Of a stretch of DNA of 64,000 bases, positions 31,570 to 43,081 are shown one piece after another. Source of the stretch: Dermanyssus gallinae (Eukaryota > Arthropoda > Arachnida > Mesostigmata > Dermanyssidae); NCBI GenBank assembly GCA_003439945.1, contig QVRM01002032.1, positions 1 to 64,000 of the forward strand, written 5' to 3'. The notes beneath the pieces are model-generated. The model searched no databases. It had not been told where the DNA came from and saw only the letters and a program-made list of their open reading frames with translations. A program made the translations under genes and the position numbers. How positions within the stretch are numbered: the first letter of the stretch is position 1; each line of letters starts with the position of its first letter.

Positions 31570-32420
31570 TGGGGATTGCTACATTCAATTCAAACAGCAG
31601 GCAGAGGCTAGTGCTCGCCCGCGTTCTTATATCTCGATCAAATCATGAGCAGCCAGACTTACAATAGTTCAGAGCCCCTGGCAGGTTTTTCACATCTACT
31701 GAAGGTTAAATGTCTTTACCTACGACTGTCCAATCGCTTTCAGGGTCCTAGCTAACCCTTGTGGCCTGCCCCTTGTCTCTTTTCCCGTCCGCCTCCTCGT
31801 CTACTTGTTTTTTTCGCTGTTTTCCTCTACTGCTTTCCTTGATCCATGTTGGTGGCCAATTTATGAGTTTTGAAATCCATGTCGGTGGTAATTTATGAGC
31901 CGACATCTCACCTGCTGGACTTCTCTATAACCTTGCTACTTCCACTTCATAAGCCTTAGCCGAATTGCCACACTAGTGGCAAATCTTCTTTGTAGCAATG
32001 CTCATGTTGTGGTTTAGGACTCTGTGGTGTAATTTCTGTCATTTAAAATAGATAGGGGTCTCAGACACTTATCAGGCCTGCACCACCTCGACCCAAGCGT
32101 CAGAGTTTTATATGCTCTAACCACCAGAGTGAAGTATACTCCGTTCTAAAAAAAACATAAGAGCCCTTAAGAGCCCTCTGCACACCCCTTATTATCCAAA
32201 AAAAGATCGATCCCTTATAGGGCGACAGTGCTGGTTGCTATCGACACCTGGCAGTCGGCCCGCGTCATCGTGTTTTTTTTTGTATGGACGTTACCGGGGC
32301 CTCATTTGTGCTCTCTAGGTGTTCGACTAGCTTAAAGATTAGGTCTCTCTCCATATTTTAGGGTAACTCCGCGCACGCTTGCGCCGATTCTGTTCGGTCT
32401 GATGTAAGCTCTATAATATT
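31570..32420. other. No recognised gene
   Basis: Contains a local repeat of TGTTGGTGGCCAATTTATGA / TGTCGGTGGTAATTTATGAG near 31847-31900. No coding evidence. Confidence 0.45.
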
Positions 32421-32439
32421 TTGTACAGAGAGATACATG

Positions 32440-32733
32440 TTTTTAATCTAGACTATCATTCATTCCGTATAGGCTTGAAATTACCGGCAAAGTATACCTT
32501 CAATGTACCGAAGGAACATGACCATGTTGAGATATCTAGCATCTACCTAACGCGGTTCATGCGGCAGGATAGCCGCGGACTGCCAGCGTCATGGTCTATC
32601 TCTATGATGTATTCTCAATCCAAATTGTTCAAAGATAATTCGATCAACAACAGGGGAATCGAACTAGCGATGCCTCGGTACATGACAACCACGACTAGCG
32701 CACTAGTCGCCTAGACTACGCCGCAGTATTACG
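32440..32733 (-). mobile_element. tRNA-derived SINE, family B, minus-strand copy
   Basis: On the minus strand: GCGGCGTAGTCTAGGCGACT, AGTGCGCTAGTCGTGGTTGT, B box-like AGTTCGATTCCCC (32653-32663), then body GAGAATACATCATAGAGATA, GATATCTCAACATGGTCATG and ACGGAATGAATGATAG. The block order matches 7563-7850. Diverged, with no obvious terminal duplication. Confidence 0.82.
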
Positions 32734-32739
32734 TTGCAA

Positions 32740-34060
32740 TCATTGAACTGCATTAAAAGATCAAACAAACAATATAATATATTGGGATGTGAAGAATGGA
32801 AAGTTCTATATCTTAGCACGACACACTGAATTAATTGTTCTCTTTAAACGTATAAACGTATGCCATTTATATCCGAATGCCCAATACATACTTAAAACTG
32901 CTGATGAGTTTCAGATAAAGCAAATTTGAAACTTTTGGAAAACATACATGGGTTTTTGCACTGCATATGTTCTCTTTAAACCACTGTGATTATTGCGCGG
33001 CAAGTAATCACATACCGGCCAATCGGCTCATTTGGTTCTTTTCAATTTAATGTCGCTTTAGTTTTTCCCAAAAATAAAGGTTCTATCCTGACGAACTTTT
33101 TGCCAAGAAAACAGGCTCTTGATGCAATGCATATTCGTCAAACAGAGGGTCCTGCCCCAGATCATCATTTATGTTTTTTTGCCAGCGGCAAAGATTCGCT
33201 TTTTAGCATGATGGCCGGCTCCTCTATGTGCATCAACAGCATTTGGTAAAACAGTTGCATAATGACACGTTTCACAGCGTTTAGTACACGTCTTTTGAAT
33301 CGACGCAGAACTTTCTCTAAAAGATGAATATCACATTTCAGCACACAAGCGTCTATATAGCAGAACAGGACAATGAATGGGCTTGGTAGAATACGCGTAT
33401 GATTGAGTTTCACATAGTAACTAACGTCCTATTCACAATGATTGTCCTAACCGATTGGTTGCACATAACGTGTGCCGACCACACCACCTGCGGAACGCGT
33501 TCTCAAGTCGCTTGATACGTGTAACAGACCACGTCTGTTTTTTTTTCTTTCTTTCTTTTTTTTTCTTTTCCTTTTTTTCCTTTCTTATTTTTTCTACTCG
33601 CCTTGTATGCACTGCTGTTTGTGTAAAAACAACGGGCGTCGCTCGTGTAGCCTATTGGCTTGTTACAAAATAGCCAAAACGTAAAAAGCAACGAGACATT
33701 AAAAACAATGATAACAGCCATTTCTATAAATCAAGTAATACAATGTTATTGTCTGCACAAATTGCAAACGAACGATACTCGGACACGCAATTTTAGCGTT
33801 TACATTATAACGGTATACGGACGGTAAATGGCGGCTTGTAGGGACAACAGTTTGGATCCGCACGACGCTGGCTGCCAACCAGCTTTCTAAACTCTACGAC
33901 TATATGTATTCGTATGTGTGATGGGACCAAAAGTATCTAACGTAGAAGAAGTGACAAAATTGTAGCCAGAAGAGAGCTAACAAGGAACGTTTTGCCGTTA
34001 CTAAACCGACTTGCGCATGCACTCATATAAAATGGGTAATATCAATCCAGGTTGACTGCG
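32740..34060. other. No recognised gene; T-rich tract at 33538-33595
   Basis: A minus-strand frame at 33165-33413 (IDACVLKCDIHLLEKVLRRF) reads like protein but matches nothing I recognise. The pyrimidine tract at 33538-33595 is TTTC/TTTTC-rich. Confidence 0.45.
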
Positions 34061-34074
34061 ACGACGTTGATTAG

Positions 34075-34985
34075 TTGTATATATGTATATTGGATACGTT
34101 TCCAGGGAGTGCTGCTGCTAAAGCGCAGAGGTCAGGTCGCGTCCAAAGACGACGCGGCCTGATACGGGTGAGGCGCGTTCGTGGATCTCGACACGAGTCT
34201 GCTCACGATGGCGCACGCGACGCAACGATGCGTAGCGTCGCGAACCGCCAGCCAGTGCGACTTCACTTGACCTCAGCCTTGCGGGCAGGACCGAATCACA
34301 AGGTGATGATTCTCGAGACGATGTCATCACCATCATCGGCGATGTCGTCGTTCTCACTATGATCGCCTTTCAACGGATCTCGTTTCTCCACCCCTCCACG
34401 ATGACGAGTGCATCGCGGTGGGTTCATCGCGCGTCGACGATCATCTTAGCGGTGGGCTCGACGCTCCCCCCCTACTACCAGTGAGTCAGTTAAGAGCACA
34501 CGTCGGAGACGAAGTTCAGAAGGACTTCATTCAAGAAGGCTCACTTCAAGAACTTCGACGACGACGACGACGAATGTGTGGCTTCGACCGTTGCGATGGC
34601 TCTTCGTTTGTGTTCGTTGCCACCTTAGGCTTGCCCTTGCTTTTGCCCTTGCTCGAAGTCGAACGGTGTCGCATCGCGACCTCGGCTCGACACATCAACA
34701 ACAGCTATGATTAATATGCCCAGAGATGACTGGTCGATGGGGGCCAGCAAGAGGCACCATCAGCGCAAGGGAACCGGGAGGAGTCTTCATCACCGGACCT
34801 CGGGCTCGATCAGCTCGCAGCTCGATGGCCAGGGCACTGCCGGATCGGGACCACCGCCGGGACCACGGACGCGATCGGTCGAGAGACCCACATCGCTTAC
34901 GCCTTCCTCAAACGACGGTTAGTCTGACTTGCTCTACTCGACTGATAATTGACGATTTATGTATAGTACTCTCAGACAGATGAAA
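34075..34985. other. GC-rich, CGA-rich stretch, possible exon or regulatory region
   Basis: Several overlapping open frames on both strands (34075-34362, 34418-34714, 34707-34922 plus; 34118-34357 minus) arise from CG- and GA-rich composition. A (CGA)n run lies near 34555-34572. No conserved domain was recognised, and no direction of coding can be preferred. Confidence 0.35.
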
Positions 34986-35080
34986 TTGTTCCGCCTAAAT
35001 CCGTTTAGTTTGTTTTGTCTATGAGAGCGGTTGTACATGAATTGTGCTGTAGACTAAAAAATGCAACCGCTTTCTTTTTT

Positions 35081-35128
35081 TTACGAGTTGAGCAGGGAAG
35101 AGCACGCCCTTTCCTGCTCAACCCGTAA
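35081..35128. repeat. Inverted repeat, 17-bp arms, short loop
   Basis: TTACGAGTTGAGCAGGG (35081-35097) pairs with TCCTGCTCAACCCGTAA (35112-35128), with two mismatched positions and a 14-base loop. It could form a hairpin in DNA or RNA. Function unknown. Confidence 0.8.
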
Positions 35129-35659
35129 CACCACCCGCAGGTGCAACACCGTTTGTGAGTGGACTGAGAGCAAAAAGGTCCCCCCACGACAATATGGTCA
35201 TGGATTTCATTGAAACGTTTTTTAAACACCTTATGCGTTTTCTTCTATGACTAGTTCAAAACTAAAAGCAAGTGTTTGATTGGGAGCATAGAGGCAGGCT
35301 AAATGCGGCTCGTGCGGCTCCAGTATTCCACCAGAACATTGGTATGAGTGGCTATTAATGTCTTTAACTTAATTATACGACATCTATACTGAGACGATCG
35401 CTCGTAATACAAAGGCTAAGAAAGTACGTCCTGATCGAATGTCGTATTGCTGTGTACGCAGGAAGAAGACACATGTATTTGGCTCTTTTCAAGTTCTGAT
35501 AGTCGCGTAAAAATTTCGCACATTTTAGAGAAAAGGACTGTCTGTCACTCCGGAACAATAATCGAGATGTACTCACCATTCTGTTTTCGGGACGCCAACT
35601 AGTTACTGCGATAGGCAGGTCTTCGTGCATAGAGCGTTGCAGACTGCTGGGAGTTTATT

Positions 35660-36265
35660 TCAAAGCTTTATAGCAACTATGCGTTCGTCGGGCCAGCTAC
35701 ACCAGCCAAGTTGCGAGCTGGGAGGCTGTGGATATAGCTGGGGGCAATAGCTGGGGGCCAAAATCAATGAATACGGCCTATACAGTCGCCGGCACCTTCT
35801 CGTCCAAGGAGCCACAGCGCGTGAAGGTCTCTTTAAACTATGTGGAACTGGGGCGGAAGAGAGGAAGTTACGGAGTGACACTGGACAGGCCGTGCGAACT
35901 CGATAAACCTTCGGTTGAGATGCAATCTTGTTACTGACCAACTTCTCGTCTGCTTTACTGAGCAGGTAGCACAGAGAACTCGGCGCCCCTCGGGTCAGCC
36001 GTCCTCAGAGGTGGCGTGGCGCGAATCGAGACAGCCGACGGGGGCGCTGGCGAAGTCGTCGGCGGCGGCGGCGTCCGTCGCTCTGGCCGGCGAGTCCAGC
36101 GTCACGGGTCGTTCCACTTCATGAAGCACTCGCGAAAGCCGCACGCAACGGCGGCCGTTCTCCGCAAGTTAAGAACGCGCGCTCAGCTATGGACCTACAA
36201 GTATCCTCACGTAAGCGGCACTCAGTTCGAGGTCACCACCCGAAGCAGCATGCGTTCATCATGAT
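35660..36265. other. GC-rich stretch without recognised gene
   Basis: A local duplication of ATAGCTGGGGGC lies near 35734-35760. Open frames on both strands (minus 35660-35941; plus 35728-35937 and 35915-36264) look compositional. An exon cannot be excluded. Confidence 0.35.
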
Positions 36266-36269
36266 GATG

Positions 36270-37010
36270 ACGAATTAGGAGGTTTTTCTATGCGAATGGA
36301 TGCGCAACAGTTGAACAGTATTATCGTACAGTATTATTATTATTATTATTGCACGAAACTGGAGAACGACAGTGTGCACTTTCTAGCCATGCATCCCCCG
36401 CCACCAGAAGAAAGCTGACGACGGGCAAAAGCATGTTTCTTCCGTTCTGCCATCTTTATGTCATATATACATTCATATACGTAGACATACATCTAATATA
36501 ATGCTTGAGGGAGTCCTACATTCACCGAGTTATTCAAATTACACAACAGAACAAATCCTTTTTGAAACCGAATGTTTTTAGTCTCACTTGACGCGAACTT
36601 GTCTTGACACAGCGATCGATAGCTGTTTCATTTATTGTTAAACTTCAACTAAAACATACGCGTATACGCAGGTATATGCGGGGCAAATTAAACGGTACGT
36701 TGAATTTTAGAAAGACAGACGTCTGCGAAGAAAGAAACTTTATTGTTCGATTTAAAAAATAACCCGCTTAGTTACGTGCTTTTAGTGTTTTGCGCAAGAG
36801 TAGTGTATATGGAGAAGCAGAGGGTGTTTTAGTCTGAAGTTAAATATCAGAGAATTCCCTAGATACAGCGGTTCAAGTGGCGGCAACGAACTCAAGCAAA
36901 GTCGAAACGTTACGCAGCTTTCCGCAATGTCTAGTGACATAACATGACGGAGGTTTTCACATCAGTAATGAAACGTGTGTGCATATATATATATATATAC
37001 ATACATACAT
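36270..37010. other. No recognised gene
   Basis: AT-rich DNA with a short (ATT)n near 36331-36350 and a TA run near 36983-36999. Confidence 0.5.
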
Positions 37011-37013
37011 ATA

Positions 37014-37086
37014 TTGGGTCTACCAAAAAGTTTTTTCGGTTTTTTTAATGATTCTCTACGGACAAAATTGAAAAAACTTTTTTGTA

Positions 37087-37090
<4 letters not shown>
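37014..37090. mobile_element. 77-bp mariner-type MITE in a TA tract
   Basis: Left end TTGGGTCTACCAAAAAGTTT and, on the other strand, right end TGGCTACAAAAAAGTTTTTT are matching terminal inverted repeats separated by only about 25 bases. TA dinucleotides flank both sides (37012-37013 and 37091-37092), inside TA-rich sequence. The termini resemble those of mariners. It has no coding capacity and would need a transposase in trans. Confidence 0.75.
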
Positions 37091-37099
<9 letters not shown>

Positions 37100-37121
<22 letters not shown>

Positions 37122-38230
37122 TGGTCGATTGAGAAATATACTTTTTGTGGGGACTACTCGTATTGCACAACAAGGAACAAATCACTAATGTGTACACACT
37201 ATGTCTTCCGTCGGATTCTAATTCATGGTTTACGTATGACATTAGACATACAGGCCATGACAGGCACGGAAAATGTGAACGCATATTGGTGTCAACAGTA
37301 GCTAACAATGAACCAGAACAGAACTCTCTGATCTCGCATGGAAAATAAGCTGAGTTGTAGTGTCGCATCATGATCCTGTTTTTTTTGGTACAGCAGTTTT
37401 TTGGCCGGAAAGAGACTGGTGAGAGAACAATAATGGCGAAAGCGTATATTGGTTAAACGTATTAACAGTTCGGCCAACAACAGTATCGCGTGTCTAGTGA
37501 ACACGTAATTCGGTACGCTACGACGACTGAGCGCATATAGGCAATGTTTGACGTTTAACCCAAGGCCATATGATAAATGCGTTCAGACCAATACGACTAT
37601 GATGATATTGGTGATGAGTATGACTGTTGCTTGCTTATGAAGGAGATAGACTTTCGCAAGTTAGTGCAAGAACATGTATGGACACGTTTATTTGGGTTAT
37701 ACAGGTATGGTGTTACCCTTTCATTGCGAACGCGAGTCTGGTCGACCTTTAACTAACCTACTTGGACTACGTAAACGTACTAGAAGTGGCTGTAGTAGTC
37801 TGCAATCTAATATTAATAATTGAAGACTTTGGTTACACATGGCCATGTAGTATATTATATGCACTATACGAATCCAATAGGATTTTGTTCGTTATACAGT
37901 AATCACAGCGAACTACCGTATCCAAGGTAACGTTCTTCATTTCTGGCTACTTTCGGCGTTGAACTTCAGCACAGCGCAGGTCAGCCCGAATGGCGGCCGA
38001 ACCTGGGCGAAAAACGCTGAGCAAAAACATAGACAAGTTGTACAATTAGCAACCTGTGTGTGACTTACATTGCGGGCATAGTAAGCCTGCATCGTACTTA
38101 ACTAGAAAAATTATACCTATCAAGAAAATACTCTTTGGTTTTGTTTAGTACTTAAACGCAGCGCTTTTTATTTGTCAGCATAGCCCCATATCTGTGTAGG
38201 CGCGTAAGAGAGGGGACAGGTAACAAACAT
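37100..38230. other. No recognised gene; TA tract at 37091-37118
   Basis: Open frames at 37145-37348 (plus) and 37045-37371 (minus) have no domain. No other structure was seen. Confidence 0.5.
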
Positions 38231-38242
38231 TTGAACAAATGC

Positions 38243-38340
38243 ATCACACAAGCAACAATCGCAACAGCAGCAACAATAACGACAATAACATAAACAACAA
38301 CAACTACGACGACGACAGCAACAACAACAACAACAACAAT
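38243..38340. repeat. (CAA)n-type trinucleotide tract, imperfect
   Basis: CAA/AAC/GAC units on the plus strand; the complementary strand gives a poly-Val frame that is not evidence of coding. Confidence 0.9.
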
Positions 38341-38561
38341 AGGTGAGCTGAGTATAGGGTAGTTTAATAGGACGGAATCATCGACCTCTACAGTGTGTGA
38401 GGGTATCGGAGAGACAACGGGGCTTTGCATGGCTGGTTACAAACAGCACTCCTGTCAGAATTATAGCCAGAATCAGCAATATCGATACTGGAACTGGTTG
38501 TCAAATCAAATAGTAGTTGCAGAACATGCTGACGGGATTGATCGGGTAAACCGCCAAATTA

Positions 38562-38642
<81 letters not shown>
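38562..38642. repeat. (CT)n(TA)n compound microsatellite
   Basis: A short CT run followed by about 70 bases of TA. Confidence 0.95.
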
Positions 38643-38644
<2 letters not shown>

Positions 38645-38728
38645 CGCTGATGTTCATTGACCTTGATGCAGGAGCCGCCGAAATCATTTATTCCATGCGA
38701 GGAGCGCAATTATTTGCAAATGGAACCA

Positions 38729-38775
<47 letters not shown>
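38729..38775. repeat. (TTA)n microsatellite
   Basis: About fifteen TAT/TTA units, giving a poly-Tyr shadow frame. Confidence 0.95.
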
Positions 38776-38779
38776 GGTT

Positions 38780-39700
38780 TACTAACATCCAGGTTAGGTA
38801 AAATTATAAACATATACATGACACACAATTAGTGCTTCCTTCACGTCATTGGGTCTTCTCTCATCTTGCTAGTTCAGCTCTTGACTGAACTGCAGAACAT
38901 GCTGCGGCGTGGTAGCTATTGCACTGGCCAGAGCACCTCGTGCACCTGCAACACTCCTGAGGATCGTGGAATTCTTTCGTGCTGCATAACACGTGATTAA
39001 GCCCGTGGGCTGCAAACGCCGTAGTGAAATATCTGCCCTTTTATCCAGCTGCTCGCCAGGCCGTGCTTGTCATCGCAACCGTAGTATATATTCCTAAATC
39101 GATTCCCTTTAATTTTTCCGTCCACTTCAAAATATAAGCCTCAAACGCTTTCGTCCTAGGTAAAACTCATCGAAGTTGTCATTCCTGTGTCATGAAGGCA
39201 AAGAGAACTAATGAACGCACTCAGCAAGACAATATCAGACATATGTTGTACATCGTTTAGGCATAGGGCAAGCGCAGTTCTCCTTTAGACGGACCCTAAA
39301 AAGTTTAAGTTCAGTTCATACTTTGTTTGACCTAAACTGTAAACGTGCACGAACAAAGTTTAAGGGGTAAGTATAAACGAAGTCTTGCCGTGGCTCTTGA
39401 CATTGGTAAGTCGATGTGGTGGTAGTGGTGGAGATTGCTTACAAAGATAATGGATAATGTTAGGAGTGGTCGTGGGTTTGATTTTAATGCAGCGCACACC
39501 ATTGGATAGACGCCGCTTACTCATATAGGCTCAATATGTAATTTTGTAAGCTCAGTCATTTTTCGAAAATTAGCATTTGCGTTTAAAAATAGAGTTTGCG
39601 TTTTTCTCGGCGGAGGAATTTGTACGACGGGGTGAATCATGCTACTATTTGGCCAGGAAGGCCCTGGGCATTCATCCAGGTCTTTGATTGCATCGATCGA
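38780..39700. other. No recognised gene
   Basis: Non-repetitive sequence with no conserved reading frame. Confidence 0.5.
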
Positions 39701-39714
39701 GGATCATTCAAGTT

Positions 39715-39739
39715 CTGCTGTTGCTATTGTGGTTGTTGT

Positions 39740-39771
<32 letters not shown>

Positions 39772-39872
39772 TTGCTACTGTAGCTGTTGTTGCTGTTGTT
39801 GTTGCTGTTGTTGTCATTATTGTTGTTTTCGTTGTCGTCATTGCTGCTGTTGTTTTCGTTGTCGTCGCCGTC
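39715..39872. repeat. (GTT)n/(GCT)n trinucleotide tract
   Basis: Interrupted TTG/CTG units with GTC changes. Poly-Cys and poly-Val/Ala frames here come from the repeat. Confidence 0.9.
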
Positions 39873-40020
39873 ATAATGGTAAAGCGAGCAAGCGCAGGTC
39901 GAATTGATTCCAGGCTATCTTTCAGACCTCAGCGAGCACTGAAGGGAGCTCTGATTTTTAGCCGCAATTTTCCTCTCTCTGCTGATCTGAGCGTCAGTGA
40001 CAACGGCGCGGCTACCGTAG

Positions 40021-40066
40021 TTGTCATCATCGTCGTCGTCGTCGTCGTCGTCATCATCGTCGTTTG
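40021..40066. repeat. (GTC)n/(ATC)n trinucleotide tract
   Basis: TCATCATCGTCGTCG units, about fifteen. Confidence 0.9.
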
Positions 40067-40377
40067 CGCAGGGAGTAAGCTACCACAGTACTACTGTGTT
40101 GCACCAGGCCATGACGACCCGAAACGAAGCATGTCTGTCAACCTGTCAAGGAGCTGGAGGGGATGGAGGTGTACGAACTGAACGACATCTGACAGCCCGC
40201 TACTATACATACAGTAACTCGACAGTCACAGTGAAGCCGCTGCCTGTCCCTCTCTGTTTGTTTACCTGCAGTCTATATGTCTGTATCTGTCTGTCTCTGT
40301 CTGTCTATGTATATGCCAGCCTGCCAGCCTGTCTATTGGTCTGTTTAAATGTTTAATAGCTCAAGTTACAGTCCGCT

Positions 40378-40488
40378 ACTACTACTACTACTACTTCTAC
40401 CCGCCGTAATGACACCCTACGGCCAACAAATCTTTGCTCTATTTCACTTCCTATCTCCCTAGCTCTCCTTCGTCTCTCTCTCCCTATA

Positions 40489-40570
<82 letters not shown>

Positions 40571-40571
40571 G
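40378..40571. repeat. (CTA)n, (TA)n and (TG)n cluster
   Basis: CTA units at 40378-40396, then TA at 40486-40555 running directly into TG at 40556-40570. Confidence 0.9.
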
Positions 40572-40954
40572 GTCAGCACAAGCTATGCACATCACTAGAC
40601 CGGTAAACAAAATATTATTCATTTATTAATAATAATTCATATTCAGTGCACTCACTCGCGCTTGCGCGGTGATGTCCCAGTGATTGGCCTATGCAGAGCT
40701 GAGCCCTTCTAAATAAGATTCATTCAAAGTTGGCTGATGTTACTACTACTTAATTCATTCGTTTTGACAATTCTAACGCACACTTTAATTTGTGATCAAA
40801 CCTACGACTTTTAGTGTCAGCGATCTTCTGCACTCTATTCCGCCGACAAACGCTGCATTGCGATTCGCTTGTATTTTTTTTATACAATAAGGATTGGATG
40901 GTAATGCACCATCTCTTTTTATTGAGACATCTGTGCTCCCCGGTTTTTTTTGTT

Positions 40955-41105
40955 TGATCATGGTCGATTTTTAGTCCACTCCGGCATTCACTTTGTCCAA
41001 ATTGGGAACCACGAAAACCAATTTAAGAGTCGCCGGTCTGGGTCTCGAACCCAGTCCTTCCGAATGAAAGGCAAAGGCTTTTGCCACTAAGCCATCTTGC
41101 TCGGT
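40955..41105 (-). mobile_element. tRNA-derived SINE, family C, minus-strand copy
   Basis: On the minus strand: ACCGAGCAAGATGGCTTAGT then GGCAAAAGCC (A box TGGCTTAGTGG), followed by the B box CTGGGTTCGAGACCCAG with a perfect T-stem (41047-41063). The body reads CGACTCTTAAATTGGTTTTC, GTGAATGCCGGAGTGGACTA and AAAATCGACCATGATC, then an A-rich tail. Head and body recur at 44341 and 61853. The head is close enough to a tRNA that a tRNA finder might call it, but the conserved non-tRNA body marks it as a SINE. Confidence 0.85.
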
Positions 41106-41156
41106 ATGCAAGTACATGATGCTTGTACATCAAAACTTCAGCGTCCCAGATTTGCC

Positions 41157-41297
41157 GTCCATCGCGGCTTCCACCTGAAGATCTGTGTGCGCGAAAAGTT
41201 TCATGCGATCTTGCCGGAGTGCATATGCAAACTCTGTGCCCGCCCATGTGATCCATATTGCCTTTAGCGTTGCAAAAGGGCAATACCGTTGTCGTAA
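41157..41297 (+). pseudogene. Non-LTR retrotransposon, CCHC knuckle end (CCHC family)
   Basis: Reads VHRGFHLKICVREKFHAILP then ECICKLCARPCDPYCL, a TAG, RC and KRAIPLS. It lines up with IHGFQMKICIRNG...ECECKLCGKSCDLYHLQQC in the 12.5 kb copy. The knuckle His has become Cys (YH to YC) and a stop falls before the final Cys. Only the last 40 or so residues remain. A tail with AATAAAAC follows near 41350. Confidence 0.72.
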
Positions 41298-41412
41298 CTC
41301 TGGAAATGTGATGCCTATGATGTGTATATGTGTAACCCAATTCTTGATTAATAAAACAACTACTACTTTCTTTCTCTTGTATGTACGCTACAGAATACGA
41401 TCGAGTGCTTAC

Positions 41413-41484
41413 ACGTATACCAGTTATACTATTTATAATTGGTACAATACGTATACCAGTTATACTATTTATAATTGGTACAAG
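41413..41484. repeat. 36-bp perfect tandem duplication
   Basis: Two copies of a unit starting ACGTATACCAGTTATACTAT, identical except the last base. Confidence 0.95.
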
Positions 41485-41805
41485 ACGTTTAAACATTCGC
41501 CTTCGAGATTTTAGGGCGCTCATGTGAAGTAACCAAGATAGTTATTGGTAGGATATATACACATTATGTGCTACTGGGGACCCACATTCTGGTGAATTTC
41601 CCAGCAAAGGTAATCACCAGATATACAGCGGGGCTGCGGCGGTCGAGATTTGTTTAACGCTCTGACAACCACATTTTAAATGCTCTTAATGGACTAAGTT
41701 GCCTGTGGCATATCGTCTAAATGCATCTATCATTATCGCATTATTGTACTTGAAGTATATAGGCTTCCTCCATCAGAGATATGTAGCAGCAGGGCAATGA
41801 CAACC

Positions 41806-41912
41806 ACGTCTAACAAATACAACCAGCAAGGCCGGGGCTCGAACTTGCGATTGTTTTTGCTAACCTTGGCTGCCATGGCAACGCCTCGTTTCAAACGGTT
41901 TTAGTTTCCGAC
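41806..41912 (-). mobile_element. tRNA-derived SINE, family D, second copy
   Basis: On the minus strand: AACGAGGCGTTGCCATGGCA, AAGGTTAGCAAAAACAATCG, B box AGTTCGAGCCCCGG, then CTTGCTGGTTGTATTTGTTA. It matches 23598-23713. The 5' head is truncated or diverged. Confidence 0.75.
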
Positions 41913-41914
41913 GA

Positions 41915-42161
41915 TATCAAACCGTACAAACTGATTTCCGGCACGTCTAAGGTCACCTGAGTACATCTCGTGTATTATAATTCATTCGTCAAGCTCAGTT
42001 AGGATATCAGTCCTAGACGCTGGCAGTCGTGACTGTTATAGTCCGTGCAAGCTTCACGGTGTAGAGACGCAAATCTACGCCCTCTAACTTTGCCTTGACG
42101 ATAGACTTCCGGGCCAGCGATGTTTCATCCTAATGCGCACGGTCGTATACTTGAATGTACC

Positions 42162-42234
<73 letters not shown>

Positions 42235-42360
42235 GCTAGAGAAAAAGAAAGAAAAAAGAAGATCGAAGGTTACGTAAATCAGCATTTAACGCCGTTGCTG
42301 GTTTGACGTTGTTGCAACAGAAGCTATCTATCTTTAAGCATTTATTTAGTTATGTATACA
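41915..42360. repeat. Long (TA)n tract at 42162-42231 in non-coding DNA
   Basis: About 70 bases of TA followed by a purine-rich GAAA patch. No gene was seen. Confidence 0.85.
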
Positions 42361-42440
42361 GATGACGTCTGCCCTTGGCGTACGCTTTCATGTCGTTCGT
42401 CTCGCCATTCCTCGGCATCAGTATAGCCATTTAGCAGGGA

Positions 42441-42558
42441 GCAGCAACAACAACAACAGCAACAATGAAAACAACAACAACCGGAACATCATCAACAACA
42501 ACCACAACAACCGCAACAACAACAACAACAACAACCGCAACAACAACAACAACAACAG
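42441..42558. repeat. (CAA)n trinucleotide tract
   Basis: AAC/CAA units with CCG interruptions. The surrounding 137-codon open frame (42362-42775) is mostly poly-Asn, and its non-repeat flanks match nothing known. Confidence 0.9.
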
Positions 42559-42819
42559 CGAACATCCACACGGCGCCGACGCAATAGCGGAAGAAGGCAG
42601 AGCGGCGGAGCGAGGTGCCCATCACGAAACCGGTGGTGATGATGGCAGCGACTGCTGCTTGCAACTTGCAAATTACTTGAATCGAAATATTCAAGAAACT
42701 AAAAACGAGCAGTACGCTACGCGGGTGAACCATGTTGATTTATTGACACACGCTTGGCGGAATTTGACGCCATAGTTGCCCGGATAGTAGTTCTTCTAGT
42801 ACGCGTCTGTTTCATACAT

Positions 42820-42974
42820 GTATATATATAAGTAATTTTATGCATACATTGACTTAGTCATATGTATACATATATATATATATATAAATCCAGATTTGTT
42901 TCAGATTCAGAACGTGCTTTATTGGCAAAGCTGCATTTCAAATGCTTAAGTTCTCGGGGAAAAATTACCATATA

Positions 42975-43017
<43 letters not shown>

Positions 43018-43080
43018 ATATAATATATATATATATATAAATAAATATATATATTACTATAATTACTATATATATATACA
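42820..43080. repeat. TA-rich cluster
   Basis: Several TA runs (42820-42831, 42868-42886, 42970-43012, 43025-43078) with TAATA interruptions. Confidence 0.85.
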
Positions 43081-43081
43081 T

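Noticed and set aside
33165..33413. Reverse transcriptase fragment on the minus strand
   Set aside because: Some residues look RT-like, but no motif block is clear.
39596..40181. Long open frames with poly-Cys and poly-Val
   Set aside because: They coincide with GTT/GCT and GTC trinucleotide tracts and disappear outside them.
41030..41105. Functional tRNA gene on the minus strand
   Set aside because: The head is followed by a body shared with two other copies, so it is a SINE; no clean acceptor stem could be drawn.
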